Assembly: GCA_002746275.1 (NCBI GenBank)
Contig: NVWR01000001.1
Location: 540,467 to 552,356, forward strand
DNA: 11,890 nt
From: Rhodobiaceae bacterium
GTDB lineage: Bacteria; Pseudomonadota; Alphaproteobacteria; Parvibaculales; Parvibaculaceae
Direction of reading: 5' to 3'
The translations under genes and the position numbers were made by a program. Positions 1-6,042 of the stretch are shown here, one piece after another (position 1 is the first letter of the stretch; every line of letters begins with the position of its first letter). The notes under the pieces are model-generated. The model was not told the DNA's origin, did not search any database, and saw nothing but the letters and a program-made list of their open reading frames with translations.

Positions 1-314
1 GGATAACGTTGAGCAAACTCCTGGCTCAAACGCACAAGCGCATCGTAAATCGCCTGATCCCCATGAGGGTGATACCGACCCATCACATCGCCCACGATCC
101 GGGCTGATTTCTTAAAACCAGAGCCGGGATCAAGCTTCAGCTGTCGCATGGCATGCAGCAACCGCCGGTGAACGGGCTTCAGTCCATCGCGAACGTCCGG
201 CAGTGCACGATGCATGATCGTGGAAAGCGCATAGGCCAGGTAGCGTTCTTCCAGCGCTTCGCGCAGGTTCACTTCCTGATTGGGTGTCTCGGGGGGCAGA
301 ACGGCCTTTGTCAT
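1..314 (-). CDS. parC: DNA topoisomerase IV subunit A, N-terminal part (cut by window edge)
   Basis: ParC is the DNA-cleaving subunit of topoisomerase IV, which works with ParE to unlink replicated chromosomes. The window holds 104 complete codons from the start. Visible family blocks are [20 protein letters not shown] (residues 25-44), [12 protein letters not shown] (45-56) and [19 protein letters not shown] (68-86), the start of the winged-helix and quinolone-determining region. The catalytic Tyr lies beyond the edge. GyrA is the main alternative, but the [22 protein letters not shown] opening (18-38) and the position beyond recO favour ParC. The two positions matching E. coli Ser80 and Glu84 are Gln87 and Asp91. 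I chose ATG at 314. An in-frame ATG at 323 would add three residues. Neither has a clear ribosome binding site. The gene points away from the globin gene. Confidence 0.9.
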   Translation of the reverse strand, partial: MTKAVLPPETPNQEVNLREALEERYLAYALSTIMHRALPDVRDGLKPVHRRLLHAMRQLKLDPGSGFKKSARIVGDVMGRYHPHGDQAIYDALVRLSQEFAQRY

Positions 315-562
315 AGCGCCCATATATAAAGAGATTCGGAGCCTATGCTCCACCCTATTTGGAAGGTCAGACACAATCCTTCGGCAGAACCGCGCCCTGG
401 CACATCGCTGAAGAAAACAAGCACCAAAAGCGGCAATTTGAAGCAGCTTGCGATTCGGCGCTTGTCATCACGGGCTCCCTCGCGTGGAATGGAGCGCATG
501 GGGCATTGGATAGAACCCAACGGTCGAAACCAAACCATCAAAACTGAGTTGGAAGAGAAAAC
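315..562. other. Divergent intergenic region between parC and the globin gene
   Basis: This 248-base space must carry promoters for parC (minus) and the globin gene (plus). A weak plus-strand candidate is TTGTCA at 462-467, 17 bases, then TGGAAT at 485-490. GGAAGAG at 551-557 is the globin ribosome binding site, 5 bases from its ATG. GGAGC (338-342) and GCTCC (347-351) form a short 5-bp stem in the parC leader. A 73-codon plus-strand frame (345-566) has a GGAG 3 bases before its ATG, and its TGA overlaps the globin ATG. It has no recognisable family, so I do not call it a gene. Confidence 0.4.
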
Positions 563-979
563 ATGACACAAGCATGCACAGCAGCATCAGACCCTATCGT
601 GGCCTCTCTTGAACTCGTGGTGGACAAATGTGGCGACCCGACGGAACTGGTCTACAAACGCCTTTTTGCCCAACATCCAGATATGAAACCGCTTTTCCTG
701 CTGGACAAAGACAACAGTGTGAAGGGGAACATGCTGTCCCAGGTTCTTGAGTGCTTTATGGATTTCACCGGAAAACAACATTATGCAGCCAACCTGATCG
801 CTTGCGAGCGGGTCAACCATGAAATGATTGGTGTGCCCCCAGAGGTCTTCACCACCTTCTTCACAACCGTTGTCGACACGTTCAAAGACATACTCCAGGA
901 CGACTGGACGCCCGTTTATGACGCCGCCTGGTCAGACCTTGTTAACGATCTCACCGTCTCAGTAGATGAGAAATCGTAA
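563..979 (+). CDS. Single-domain globin-like heme protein
   Basis: This 138-residue protein fits one globin fold with no attached output domain. VYKRLFAQHPDMKPLF (residues 30-45) resembles the globin B/C region with CD-corner Phe45. VKGNMLSQVLECF (53-65) resembles the E helix. ERVNHEMIGVPPEVFTTFF (82-100) matches the F and FG region of flavohemoglobin-type globins, making His86 the probable proximal heme ligand. The end, with Trp115 and Trp123, looks like the H helix. Aligned by eye, Lys54 falls at distal position E7, where Gln or His is more usual. Likely roles are oxygen or nitric oxide binding, detoxification or sensing. The sequence does not decide between them. GGAAGAG lies 5 bases before the ATG. 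It is the first of three plus-strand genes and is followed by a 167-base gap and a response regulator, so a sensing link is possible but unproven. Confidence 0.75.
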   Translation: MTQACTAASDPIVASLELVVDKCGDPTELVYKRLFAQHPDMKPLFLLDKDNSVKGNMLSQVLECFMDFTGKQHYAANLIACERVNHEMIGVPPEVFTTFFTTVVDTFKDILQDDWTPVYDAAWSDLVNDLTVSVDEKS

Positions 980-1146
980 CTACCAAGCAAAATTTCCCCA
1001 AAAATAGGCTCTTTCCCCATTTTAGTGAGCATTGCAACTCCAGGTTTCAATTCCTCAAATTCGAACTGAAACGTTTAATCGATTTTAATTCCTTTGCACC
1101 ATTGTGGGGATAAGACCACCCAGACACGTGGTACGGCGGGAATGTT
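980..1146 (+). promoter_or_regulatory. Regulatory region upstream of the response regulator, with a 10-bp dyad
   Basis: The gap holds an inverted repeat, GTTTCAATTC (1044-1053) and GAACTGAAAC (1063-1072), with a 9-base spacer and one mismatch (A1050 against C1066). It could be a transcription-factor operator. As RNA it could be a hairpin, but no solid T-tract follows, so it is a poor terminator for the globin gene. Two copies of TTTCCCCA stand at 993-1000 and 1012-1019, and TGGGGA at 1105-1110 is a partial inverted copy. A weak ribosome binding site, GGCGGGA, lies just before the ATG at 1147. I see no convincing sigma-70 promoter. Confidence 0.4.
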
Positions 1147-1731
1147 ATGCGCAGCAATGAATATGATTTCAGTGTTTTGACAGCCATGTTTGTGGATGAC
1201 AGTCCCTACATGCGTCGGCTGATACATGATCTTTTGATCGCTATGGGCTTCGGGAAGGTCATCACAGCAAATGATGGCGAGAGCGCACTCGTGCTCTACA
1301 AGGACGAAGTTCCCGACATCTTGATAACGGATGCTTCCATGGAGCCGATGGATGGATACGAATTTGTGCAGCGCATCCGCACAGATCCATCAAACCCCAA
1401 TCTCTACATCCCCATTATTATGCTCTCAGGCCATGTCGAAATGGCAAATATTGAACGGGCTCGCGATAATGGTGTTACCGAATATTTGGCCAAACCGGTA
1501 TCGGCGGCCAGTCTTCATCAACGTGTCGTGAGCGTCATTGAACAGCCACGACAGTTCGTCAAGGTCGGCAACTATTTTGGTCCAGACCGCCGTCGGCATA
1601 CTGATGACGTTTTCTTCGGCGACAATCGCCGGGATGGCCTAGATGCCGTCGATAGTGAATCCTCAGATACTGTCGACAGTGAATCCACAGATACCGTCGA
1701 TAGTAAATCCGAAGAACAGTGGGTCATCTAG
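1147..1731 (+). CDS. Single-domain (CheY-like) response regulator with repetitive acidic C-terminal tail
   Basis: This 194-residue protein has one receiver domain (about residues 10-132) and no DNA-binding or enzymatic output domain. Visible receiver residues are acidic Asp17-Asp18 (FVDDS), phospho-acceptor Asp62 (LITDASMEPMDG), Ser94 in the Thr/Ser switch position (IIMLSGH) and Lys116 (YLAKPV). After it, FVKVGNYFGPDRRRH (137-151) matches a tail I associate with alphaproteobacterial single-domain regulators. Residues 166-189 are three 8-residue acidic repeats. Such proteins act by protein-protein contact, as phosphate relays or sinks, or on motors and kinases. No histidine kinase gene is in the window, so the partner is unknown. 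The internal Met14 start is rejected because it would cut into the first beta strand. The next gene begins 57 bases downstream, probably on the same transcript. Confidence 0.9.
   Translation: MRSNEYDFSVLTAMFVDDSPYMRRLIHDLLIAMGFGKVITANDGESALVLYKDEVPDILITDASMEPMDGYEFVQRIRTDPSNPNLYIPIIMLSGHVEMANIERARDNGVTEYLAKPVSAASLHQRVVSVIEQPRQFVKVGNYFGPDRRRHTDDVFFGDNRRDGLDAVDSESSDTVDSESTDTVDSKSEEQWVI
1642..1713 (+). repeat. Three tandem 24-bp units in the response regulator tail
   Basis: Three direct units of 24 bases (1642-1665, 1666-1689, 1690-1713) encode DAVDSESS, DTVDSEST and DTVDSKSE. The units differ at only a few bases, mainly third positions and the last codon. Because 24 is a multiple of three, copy number can change without a frameshift. 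The tail is acidic and Ser-rich, probably disordered. Confidence 0.9.
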
Positions 1732-1788
1732 TAGACCTACCCTCCATTGTCATGGCTTGATTGTTCAGGCAGAAGAAAGTTTTGGGAA

Positions 1789-2400
1789 ATGACCTCCACC
1801 ATATCCAAAAAGAATGGTGATCGCGAGAAGGCCCCGCCAAACAAGGCGGACGGCGAACGCTCGTCTGGTAAAGGCCCGAGAAAAAACCCCAAAGGGGATC
1901 CGTGCGAGTTCATTGATCCACCCAACCTCATTTTGGCGAAAGTCACCCATAACCCTGAAATGGCGAAGGTGCGTAGCGTCAAAAAAGGAGACTTTGTTTT
2001 CGACTCAGGTCGCCTGAAAAAGATGAGTACCATTATCGAGAAAAATCAGACCGTCTGTGTTGAAACACTCGACAAGAAAATCCAGGAAATAGAGCCCGTC
2101 TTCAACCTTATCCGACAGGGAAAGACACCCCAGCGAAAAGCACTCCTAGAGAAGATACAAAATATCAACGCAGTGGCAAAAGTTCTCGACCATATTCCAG
2201 TCGCAAGGATCACGTTGTCCTTGATAAAGTACCTATCCAAACTGCCTGCTGAAAAAACAGCCGACAACGGCATTGTCGTTGCCCATTTTGACGCATTGTT
2301 TAATAGAGAAACGCTCAGCGTTCGGCTCGACCCACCGACGAAAATGGTATTGACCGCGCTCGAAACACTCACCAATCATGCGTTGGCCAATAGTCGCTAA
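1789..2400 (+). CDS. Uncharacterised helical protein next to the response regulator, possibly a histidine-less phosphotransfer-like protein
   Basis: I do not recognise a named family. From ATG 1789 the protein has 203 residues. A TTG start at 1747 would add 14 residues but has no ribosome binding site, whereas AGAAGAAAG lies upstream of 1789. Residues 1-40 are rich in Lys, Gly, Pro and Asp and probably disordered. FIDPPNLILAKV (41-52) and residues 75-200 look helical, ending in IVVAHFDALF (162-171) and a Leu-rich helix. From memory, the layout recalls alphaproteobacterial proteins beside single-domain regulators that carry an Hpt-like HDIKGQG motif. Here the matching stretch is QNINAVA (124-130), so the phospho-accepting His would be missing. 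That match is inference. There is no signal peptide or membrane segment. The stop codon overlaps the end of recO by 4 bases, tail to tail. Confidence 0.65.
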   Translation: MTSTISKKNGDREKAPPNKADGERSSGKGPRKNPKGDPCEFIDPPNLILAKVTHNPEMAKVRSVKKGDFVFDSGRLKKMSTIIEKNQTVCVETLDKKIQEIEPVFNLIRQGKTPQRKALLEKIQNINAVAKVLDHIPVARITLSLIKYLSKLPAEKTADNGIVVAHFDALFNRETLSVRLDPPTKMVLTALETLTNHALANSR

Positions 2401-3140
2401 CCGCCTGCGATCATCTGTGTATTCTTCGCAACACGCTCCATCAAACGGAACCGCGCGTCCGGCAGTCGCCCGTGAAACGGGCCAAACAGATGACGTTCAA
2501 GAAAGTGGCCGGTAAGTTCAAATCCGTTCATCACGTCTTCCAACGTCGCTTCGGTAACGCGCCCACCGATAAGAAATTGTGGCAGTCGGTAGAGCCGATC
2601 CTTGTATTCAGCACCCGCATCACCACTCACCGCCCGGCCCGTACGTGGCGACACATAAATAAGATCTTCTGTCCCCCCCGTTACCGCACAGCTGAACAAG
2701 TCTAGACCAAACCCCAGCTCCTGAAGCAGTCCCAGTTCGAAGCGCACAAAAACCGCTGGCCAAATTTCCGGGTGCTCCAGCGCATCAAGCAAGACGACGA
2801 AGGCATCATAGAGAGCATGATGCACTTCTCTCTCCGGGAGCGCTGAAACAATGGCGCAAGCACCGCTTAAGCCCGCAAGAGACAAGGGGTCGTCCATCAA
2901 CACCCCTGCTCGGCCCCGATCAATATCCAGTGTAAAATTTCCAAGGTGATCAGGCAATCGGGCGCGCCACACAACGGAAACGCTATTCCCCGGTTGCAAG
3001 ACGGGCTTCAGCCGTCGCGACGTCCCGCCACGAACCAGCCCCGCGTGACGCCCATGTTCCGCAGTGAACAGTTCAACAATGGCGCTTGTCTCACCATGGC
3101 GCTTCACAGATAAGACCACGCCTTCGTCACGCCATTCCAC
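2397..3140 (-). CDS. recO: DNA repair protein RecO
   Basis: RecO works with RecR, and RecF in many bacteria, to load RecA onto SSB-coated single-stranded DNA during gap repair. The 247 residues match the family length. The N-terminal OB-fold is visible in WRDEGVVLSVKRHGETSAIV (residues 3-22) and HAGLVRGGTSRR (32-43), followed by a helical domain. The stretch LDLFSCAVTGGTEDLIYVSP (146-165) is the usual alphaproteobacterial version of the region that is a four-Cys zinc site in other phyla; only one Cys remains here. The start codon is GTG at 3140, supported by a strong GGAGG (3148-3152) 7 bases upstream. No in-frame ATG fits. It follows era by 38 bases and ends the housekeeping block. Its end overlaps the opposing gene by 4 bases. 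Confidence 0.93.
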   Translation of the reverse strand: MEWRDEGVVLSVKRHGETSAIVELFTAEHGRHAGLVRGGTSRRLKPVLQPGNSVSVVWRARLPDHLGNFTLDIDRGRAGVLMDDPLSLAGLSGACAIVSALPEREVHHALYDAFVVLLDALEHPEIWPAVFVRFELGLLQELGFGLDLFSCAVTGGTEDLIYVSPRTGRAVSGDAGAEYKDRLYRLPQFLIGGRVTEATLEDVMNGFELTGHFLERHLFGPFHGRLPDARFRLMERVAKNTQMIAGG

Positions 3141-3147
3141 GTCGCCA

Positions 3148-3152
3148 CCTCC
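3148..3152 (-). promoter_or_regulatory. Ribosome binding site that fixes the GTG start of recO
   Basis: GGAGG on the minus strand lies 7 bases before GTG at 3138-3140. It is the most complete ribosome binding site noted in the block and supports the non-ATG start. Confidence 0.8.
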
Positions 3153-3178
3153 CGCGGTTCCGTATCAACACTGAAAGA

Positions 3179-4093
3179 TCAGTCGGTCGGAAAATTAAGC
3201 CCAATCTCACGAAAACGCTCACGGTCATCACCCCAATTCTCCCGCACTTTCACGAACAGAAAAAGGTGCACCGTGTGTCCAAACAGCTCCATCATCTCTT
3301 CTCGCGCAAGTTGACCAATGGTCTTGAGAGACTGGCCACCCTTCCCGATCAAAATTTTCTTCTGGCTCTCGCGCTCGATGTAAATCACTTGCTCGATACG
3401 AGCACTACCGTCTTTCCGTTCTTCCCACTTTTCCGTTTCCACGGTCAGCGAATAGGGAAGCTCCTGATGAAGACGCAGATAGAGTTTTTCACGCGTAATT
3501 TCAGCCGCCATTGACCGCAGAGGAACATCCGCAATTTGGTCTTCCGGATAATGCCAAGGCCCCAGCGGCATCAAACCAGCCAAATGCGTTTTCATATCCT
3601 CAACACCATCACCTTTTTCAGCTGAGATCATAAAGACCTCGGTGAATGTGTGCGACTGCGTCAAACGTGCCGTCAAAGCCAGGAGGTCTTCGCGCCTCAC
3701 CAGGTCAATTTTGTTGATCGCCAGAATAGCAGAGCGCCCATCCTTATTGAGGCCCGCCAGAATACGATCAACGTCCTCATCAATGCCTCGTTCCGCATCG
3801 ATCAAAAGAACCACAGCATCTGCATCGGATGCACCGCCCCAGGCGGCCTCAACCATGGCTCGGTCCAAACGGCGGCGGGGCTTAAAAATGCCCGGCGTAT
3901 CGACAAAGACAATCTGCGCATCTCCCAGCAGAGAAATACCTCGAATACGTGCGCGGGTGGTTTGCACCTTATGGGTCACAATGGAGACTTTCGCCCCCAC
4001 CATCTGATTGAGCAGGGTCGATTTCCCTGCGTTGGGCGCGCCAATCAGCGCAACAAACCCGCACCGTCTCTTCTCAGAATTTTTATCGTTCAT
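3179..4093 (-). CDS. era: GTPase Era, 30S ribosome maturation factor
   Basis: Era binds the 3' end of 16S rRNA and helps 30S assembly. All GTPase motifs are visible in the 304 residues: P-loop GAPNAGKST (18-26), switch region HKVQTTR (41-47), DTPG (65-68), NKID (127-130) and SAEKG (157-161). The C-terminal KH RNA-binding domain shows ILIGKGGQSLKTIG (247-260). Length is normal for the family. The ATG at 4093 overlaps the rnc stop in an ATGA, so translation is probably coupled. RNase III cuts the pre-rRNA and Era binds the product, which explains the pairing seen in many bacteria. Confidence 0.97.
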   Translation of the reverse strand: MNDKNSEKRRCGFVALIGAPNAGKSTLLNQMVGAKVSIVTHKVQTTRARIRGISLLGDAQIVFVDTPGIFKPRRRLDRAMVEAAWGGASDADAVVLLIDAERGIDEDVDRILAGLNKDGRSAILAINKIDLVRREDLLALTARLTQSHTFTEVFMISAEKGDGVEDMKTHLAGLMPLGPWHYPEDQIADVPLRSMAAEITREKLYLRLHQELPYSLTVETEKWEERKDGSARIEQVIYIERESQKKILIGKGGQSLKTIGQLAREEMMELFGHTVHLFLFVKVRENWGDDRERFREIGLNFPTD

Positions 4094-4773
4094 GACTGAA
4101 TACCTTCACACCGCAACAACGCGGTGGCTGCGGCTTGTTCTGCCGCCCGTTTAGAGCTCCCGCTCCCTTTGGCCGGGATCACTCCCTCAACAACCACTTC
4201 TACATCAAATTGAGGAGCGTGGTCAGGGCCACTTCTGCCAACCCCACGATAGACAGGCAAGCCTTTTTTCTGTGACTGGGCCCACTCCTGCAGCTGTGTC
4301 TTAGCATCCCTGGGTGGCATCGTCGTTGTACTCAGCCGCGCAGACCAATGCCTCTCCACAAAATCTCGTGCAACCCCCATCCCACCATCAATATAGAGAG
4401 CTGCTATCAATGCCTCGCAGACATCAGAGAGAACACTTCCCCGGTCGCGCAAACCGGCCTTGTCCTCACCCTTTGTCATTCGTAATGCTGCACCCAGGTT
4501 CAGCTCCCGGGCAACTTCTTCGCAGGTTTCTGCACGCACAAGCGCATTCAACCGCATTGCCAGGTCACCCTCAGGCTCGGAGGGGAAACCCTGGTACAGC
4601 AGGTCTGCAATCACCAGTCCCAGAACCCGGTCGCCCAAAAATTCCAACCGCTCGTAGCCAAATGTGCCTTCCGCCAATGCCGCACTTGCATGAGACAAAG
4701 CGTGATGGAGGAGTTCACGATCAGAAAACCGGTATCCAATCCGGTCTTCTAATGCTCCAAGTGTGTCTGCCAT
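4090..4773 (-). CDS. rnc: Ribonuclease III
   Basis: RNase III cuts double-stranded RNA, including pre-rRNA and structured mRNAs. The 227 residues hold the nuclease domain with signature ERLEFLGD (41-48). Glu41, Glu44, Asp48, Asp117 and Glu120 match the metal-binding and catalytic residues of E. coli Glu38, Glu41, Asp45, Asp114 and Glu117. The double-stranded RNA-binding domain runs from DAKTQLQEWAQ (156-166) to GSGSSKRAAEQAAATALL (203-220). All key residues are present. It lies 6 bases after lepB and overlaps era by 4 bases, so lepB, rnc and era are very probably one translationally coupled unit. Confidence 0.97.
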   Translation of the reverse strand: MADTLGALEDRIGYRFSDRELLHHALSHASAALAEGTFGYERLEFLGDRVLGLVIADLLYQGFPSEPEGDLAMRLNALVRAETCEEVARELNLGAALRMTKGEDKAGLRDRGSVLSDVCEALIAALYIDGGMGVARDFVERHWSARLSTTTMPPRDAKTQLQEWAQSQKKGLPVYRGVGRSGPDHAPQFDVEVVVEGVIPAKGSGSSKRAAEQAAATALLRCEGIQS

Positions 4774-4779
4774 TTTGCC

Positions 4780-5538
4780 TCAAGAGAGCCCATCAAGCAT
4801 GCGGTCCCACCGCGTAGCATCAAACCAGCGCCAGAATGCCCAGATTGGTGCAGTCCCGTCTGTTGAGAAGAAAATGATCTGCGCTTTACCAACGAAGTTT
4901 TCGAATGGAACATACCCAACCGAACTTGGTACCCGACTGTCACTCGAATTATCCCGATTATCGCCCATCATAAAATAATGCCCAGCCGGAACACGATAAA
5001 CGCCGGTATTATCCCCAAGTCCATTCGGAACCAGATCAAGCGTCGTGTAGCTCACCCCATTTGGCAGGGTTTCCACATATTGCGGATGCCGGCGCACATT
5101 GCCGTAAGCATCGCGCTCAACAAAATCTTCTATCCGTTCTCGTGGAACAGGAACCCCATTGATATGGAGGATGGAATTACGCATCTGAATTTCATCACCC
5201 GGAAGTCCAATCACCCGTTTGATGTAATCTGTCCGATTATCGATCGGCAATTTGAAGACTGCAATATCACCACGCTCAGGCGAACTTCCCATAATTCTGC
5301 CGTTGAAAAGTCCAGGACTGAATGGAAATGAGTGTTGTGAATATCCATAGGAAAACTTCGACACGAACAGATAATCCCCAATCAACAAAGTTGGGATCAT
5401 CGACCCTGTAGGGATATTGAACGGTTGGAAGAAAAATGTCCGAATGACGAGCGCAATCAGCAGCGCGTACCCAATCGTCTTAAAATTCTCAGCCCACGCC
5501 AACTCTCGCAGGCTTTTTACTTTATCCGTCATCGCCAT
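4780..5538 (-). CDS. lepB: Signal peptidase I
   Basis: This membrane serine protease removes signal peptides from exported preproteins on the periplasmic side. Counted from ATG 5538, the 252 residues show one N-terminal membrane segment (about 20-38, KTIGYALLIALVIRTFFF). Next come box B with the nucleophile, PTGSMIPTL (Ser46), and box D, DYIKRVIGLPGD, with general base Lys108. GDNRDNSSDSR is the conserved box E. A TTG directly upstream (5541) and an in-frame ATG at 5532 are alternative starts; no ribosome binding site is strong. An 84-base or slightly longer gap separates it from acpS, the largest space inside the pyrE-recO block, and it contains repeats and a palindrome. Confidence 0.96.
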   Translation of the reverse strand: MAMTDKVKSLRELAWAENFKTIGYALLIALVIRTFFFQPFNIPTGSMIPTLLIGDYLFVSKFSYGYSQHSFPFSPGLFNGRIMGSSPERGDIAVFKLPIDNRTDYIKRVIGLPGDEIQMRNSILHINGVPVPRERIEDFVERDAYGNVRRHPQYVETLPNGVSYTTLDLVPNGLGDNTGVYRVPAGHYFMMGDNRDNSSDSRVPSSVGYVPFENFVGKAQIIFFSTDGTAPIWAFWRWFDATRWDRMLDGLS

Positions 5539-5625
5539 CAATTTTCACTCACAATCCAGCTTCCACAATCCAATGGTCCGGACCATATCATAATTGGCGA
5601 AAAGGCACGTAACAGTTGGGATACA
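5539..5625 (-). promoter_or_regulatory. Gap between acpS and lepB with a direct repeat and a perfect palindrome
   Basis: In the direction of transcription this gap reads ATGGTCCGGACCAT, a perfect 14-bp palindrome (5573-5586). Two copies of TGGATTGTG follow directly (5564-5572 and 5550-5558), 14 bases apart. The elements end about 12 bases before the lepB start. They could be an operator for a lepB promoter or a binding site on the mRNA. I see no clear promoter hexamers. Confidence 0.4.
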
Positions 5626-6033
5626 TCACCCATTATCCGCGGGAATAGCCGAAATAATGACAATCGCCTGGGCGTGAGGATCATCGTCCGTAATGGTGAG
5701 GTGAATTTGCGCCTGCATTCCCTGCGGGGTCATCTCATTCAGGCGCGCTGCCGCACCCCCCGTCAGTGCCATTGTGGGCTGGCCGCTCCGCAGATTGACC
5801 ACTCCCATATCCCGCCAGAATACCCCTTGGCGCATCCCCGTTCCCAGCGCCTTTGAACAGGCCTCTTTTGCAGCAAAACGCTTGGCATATGACGCCGCAC
5901 GGTTACGTCGACGTTCCGATTTCTGACGCTCAATATCAGTGAACAAGCGTTCGACAAAACGGTCCCCATAACGCTCCAACGTGCGCTCAATGCGCTTGAT
6001 ATCAATAATGTCGTTTCCGATACCGAGAATCAT
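5626..6033 (-). CDS. acpS: Holo-[acyl-carrier-protein] synthase
   Basis: AcpS moves the 4'-phosphopantetheine group from coenzyme A to a Ser of acyl carrier protein, activating it for fatty acid synthesis. The 135 residues match the short AcpS type. [16 protein letters not shown] holds the metal-binding Asp8 of the GxDI motif, and [15 protein letters not shown] (52-66) holds the second signature with Glu56. GAGGAG at 6039-6044 (minus strand) is its ribosome binding site. It overlaps the pdxJ stop codon (6043-6045), so the genes are probably coupled. The pdxJ-acpS order is widespread in proteobacteria. Confidence 0.96.
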   Translation of the reverse strand: MILGIGNDIIDIKRIERTLERYGDRFVERLFTDIERQKSERRRNRAASYAKRFAAKEACSKALGTGMRQGVFWRDMGVVNLRSGQPTMALTGGAAARLNEMTPQGMQAQIHLTITDDDPHAQAIVIISAIPADNG

Positions 6034-6042
6034 GAAATCTCC

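Noticed and set aside
338..351. GGAGC-CTAT-GCTCC hairpin in the parC leader
   Set aside because: A 5-bp stem without a T-tract is common by chance and I have no supporting context.
396..410. TGGCAC resembling the -24 part of a sigma-54 promoter
   Set aside because: The required GC-containing -12 element (TTGCA-like) is not present at the right spacing.
1075..1088. TTAA, 6 bases, TTAA, resembling a CtrA site
   Set aside because: The CtrA consensus has a 7-base spacer; the match is one base short and the sequence is A+T-rich, so chance is likely.
3086..4099. Plus-strand frames opposite recO and era (142, 121 and 149 codons)
   Set aside because: They lie wholly or mostly opposite well-supported genes and show no domain or ribosome binding site.
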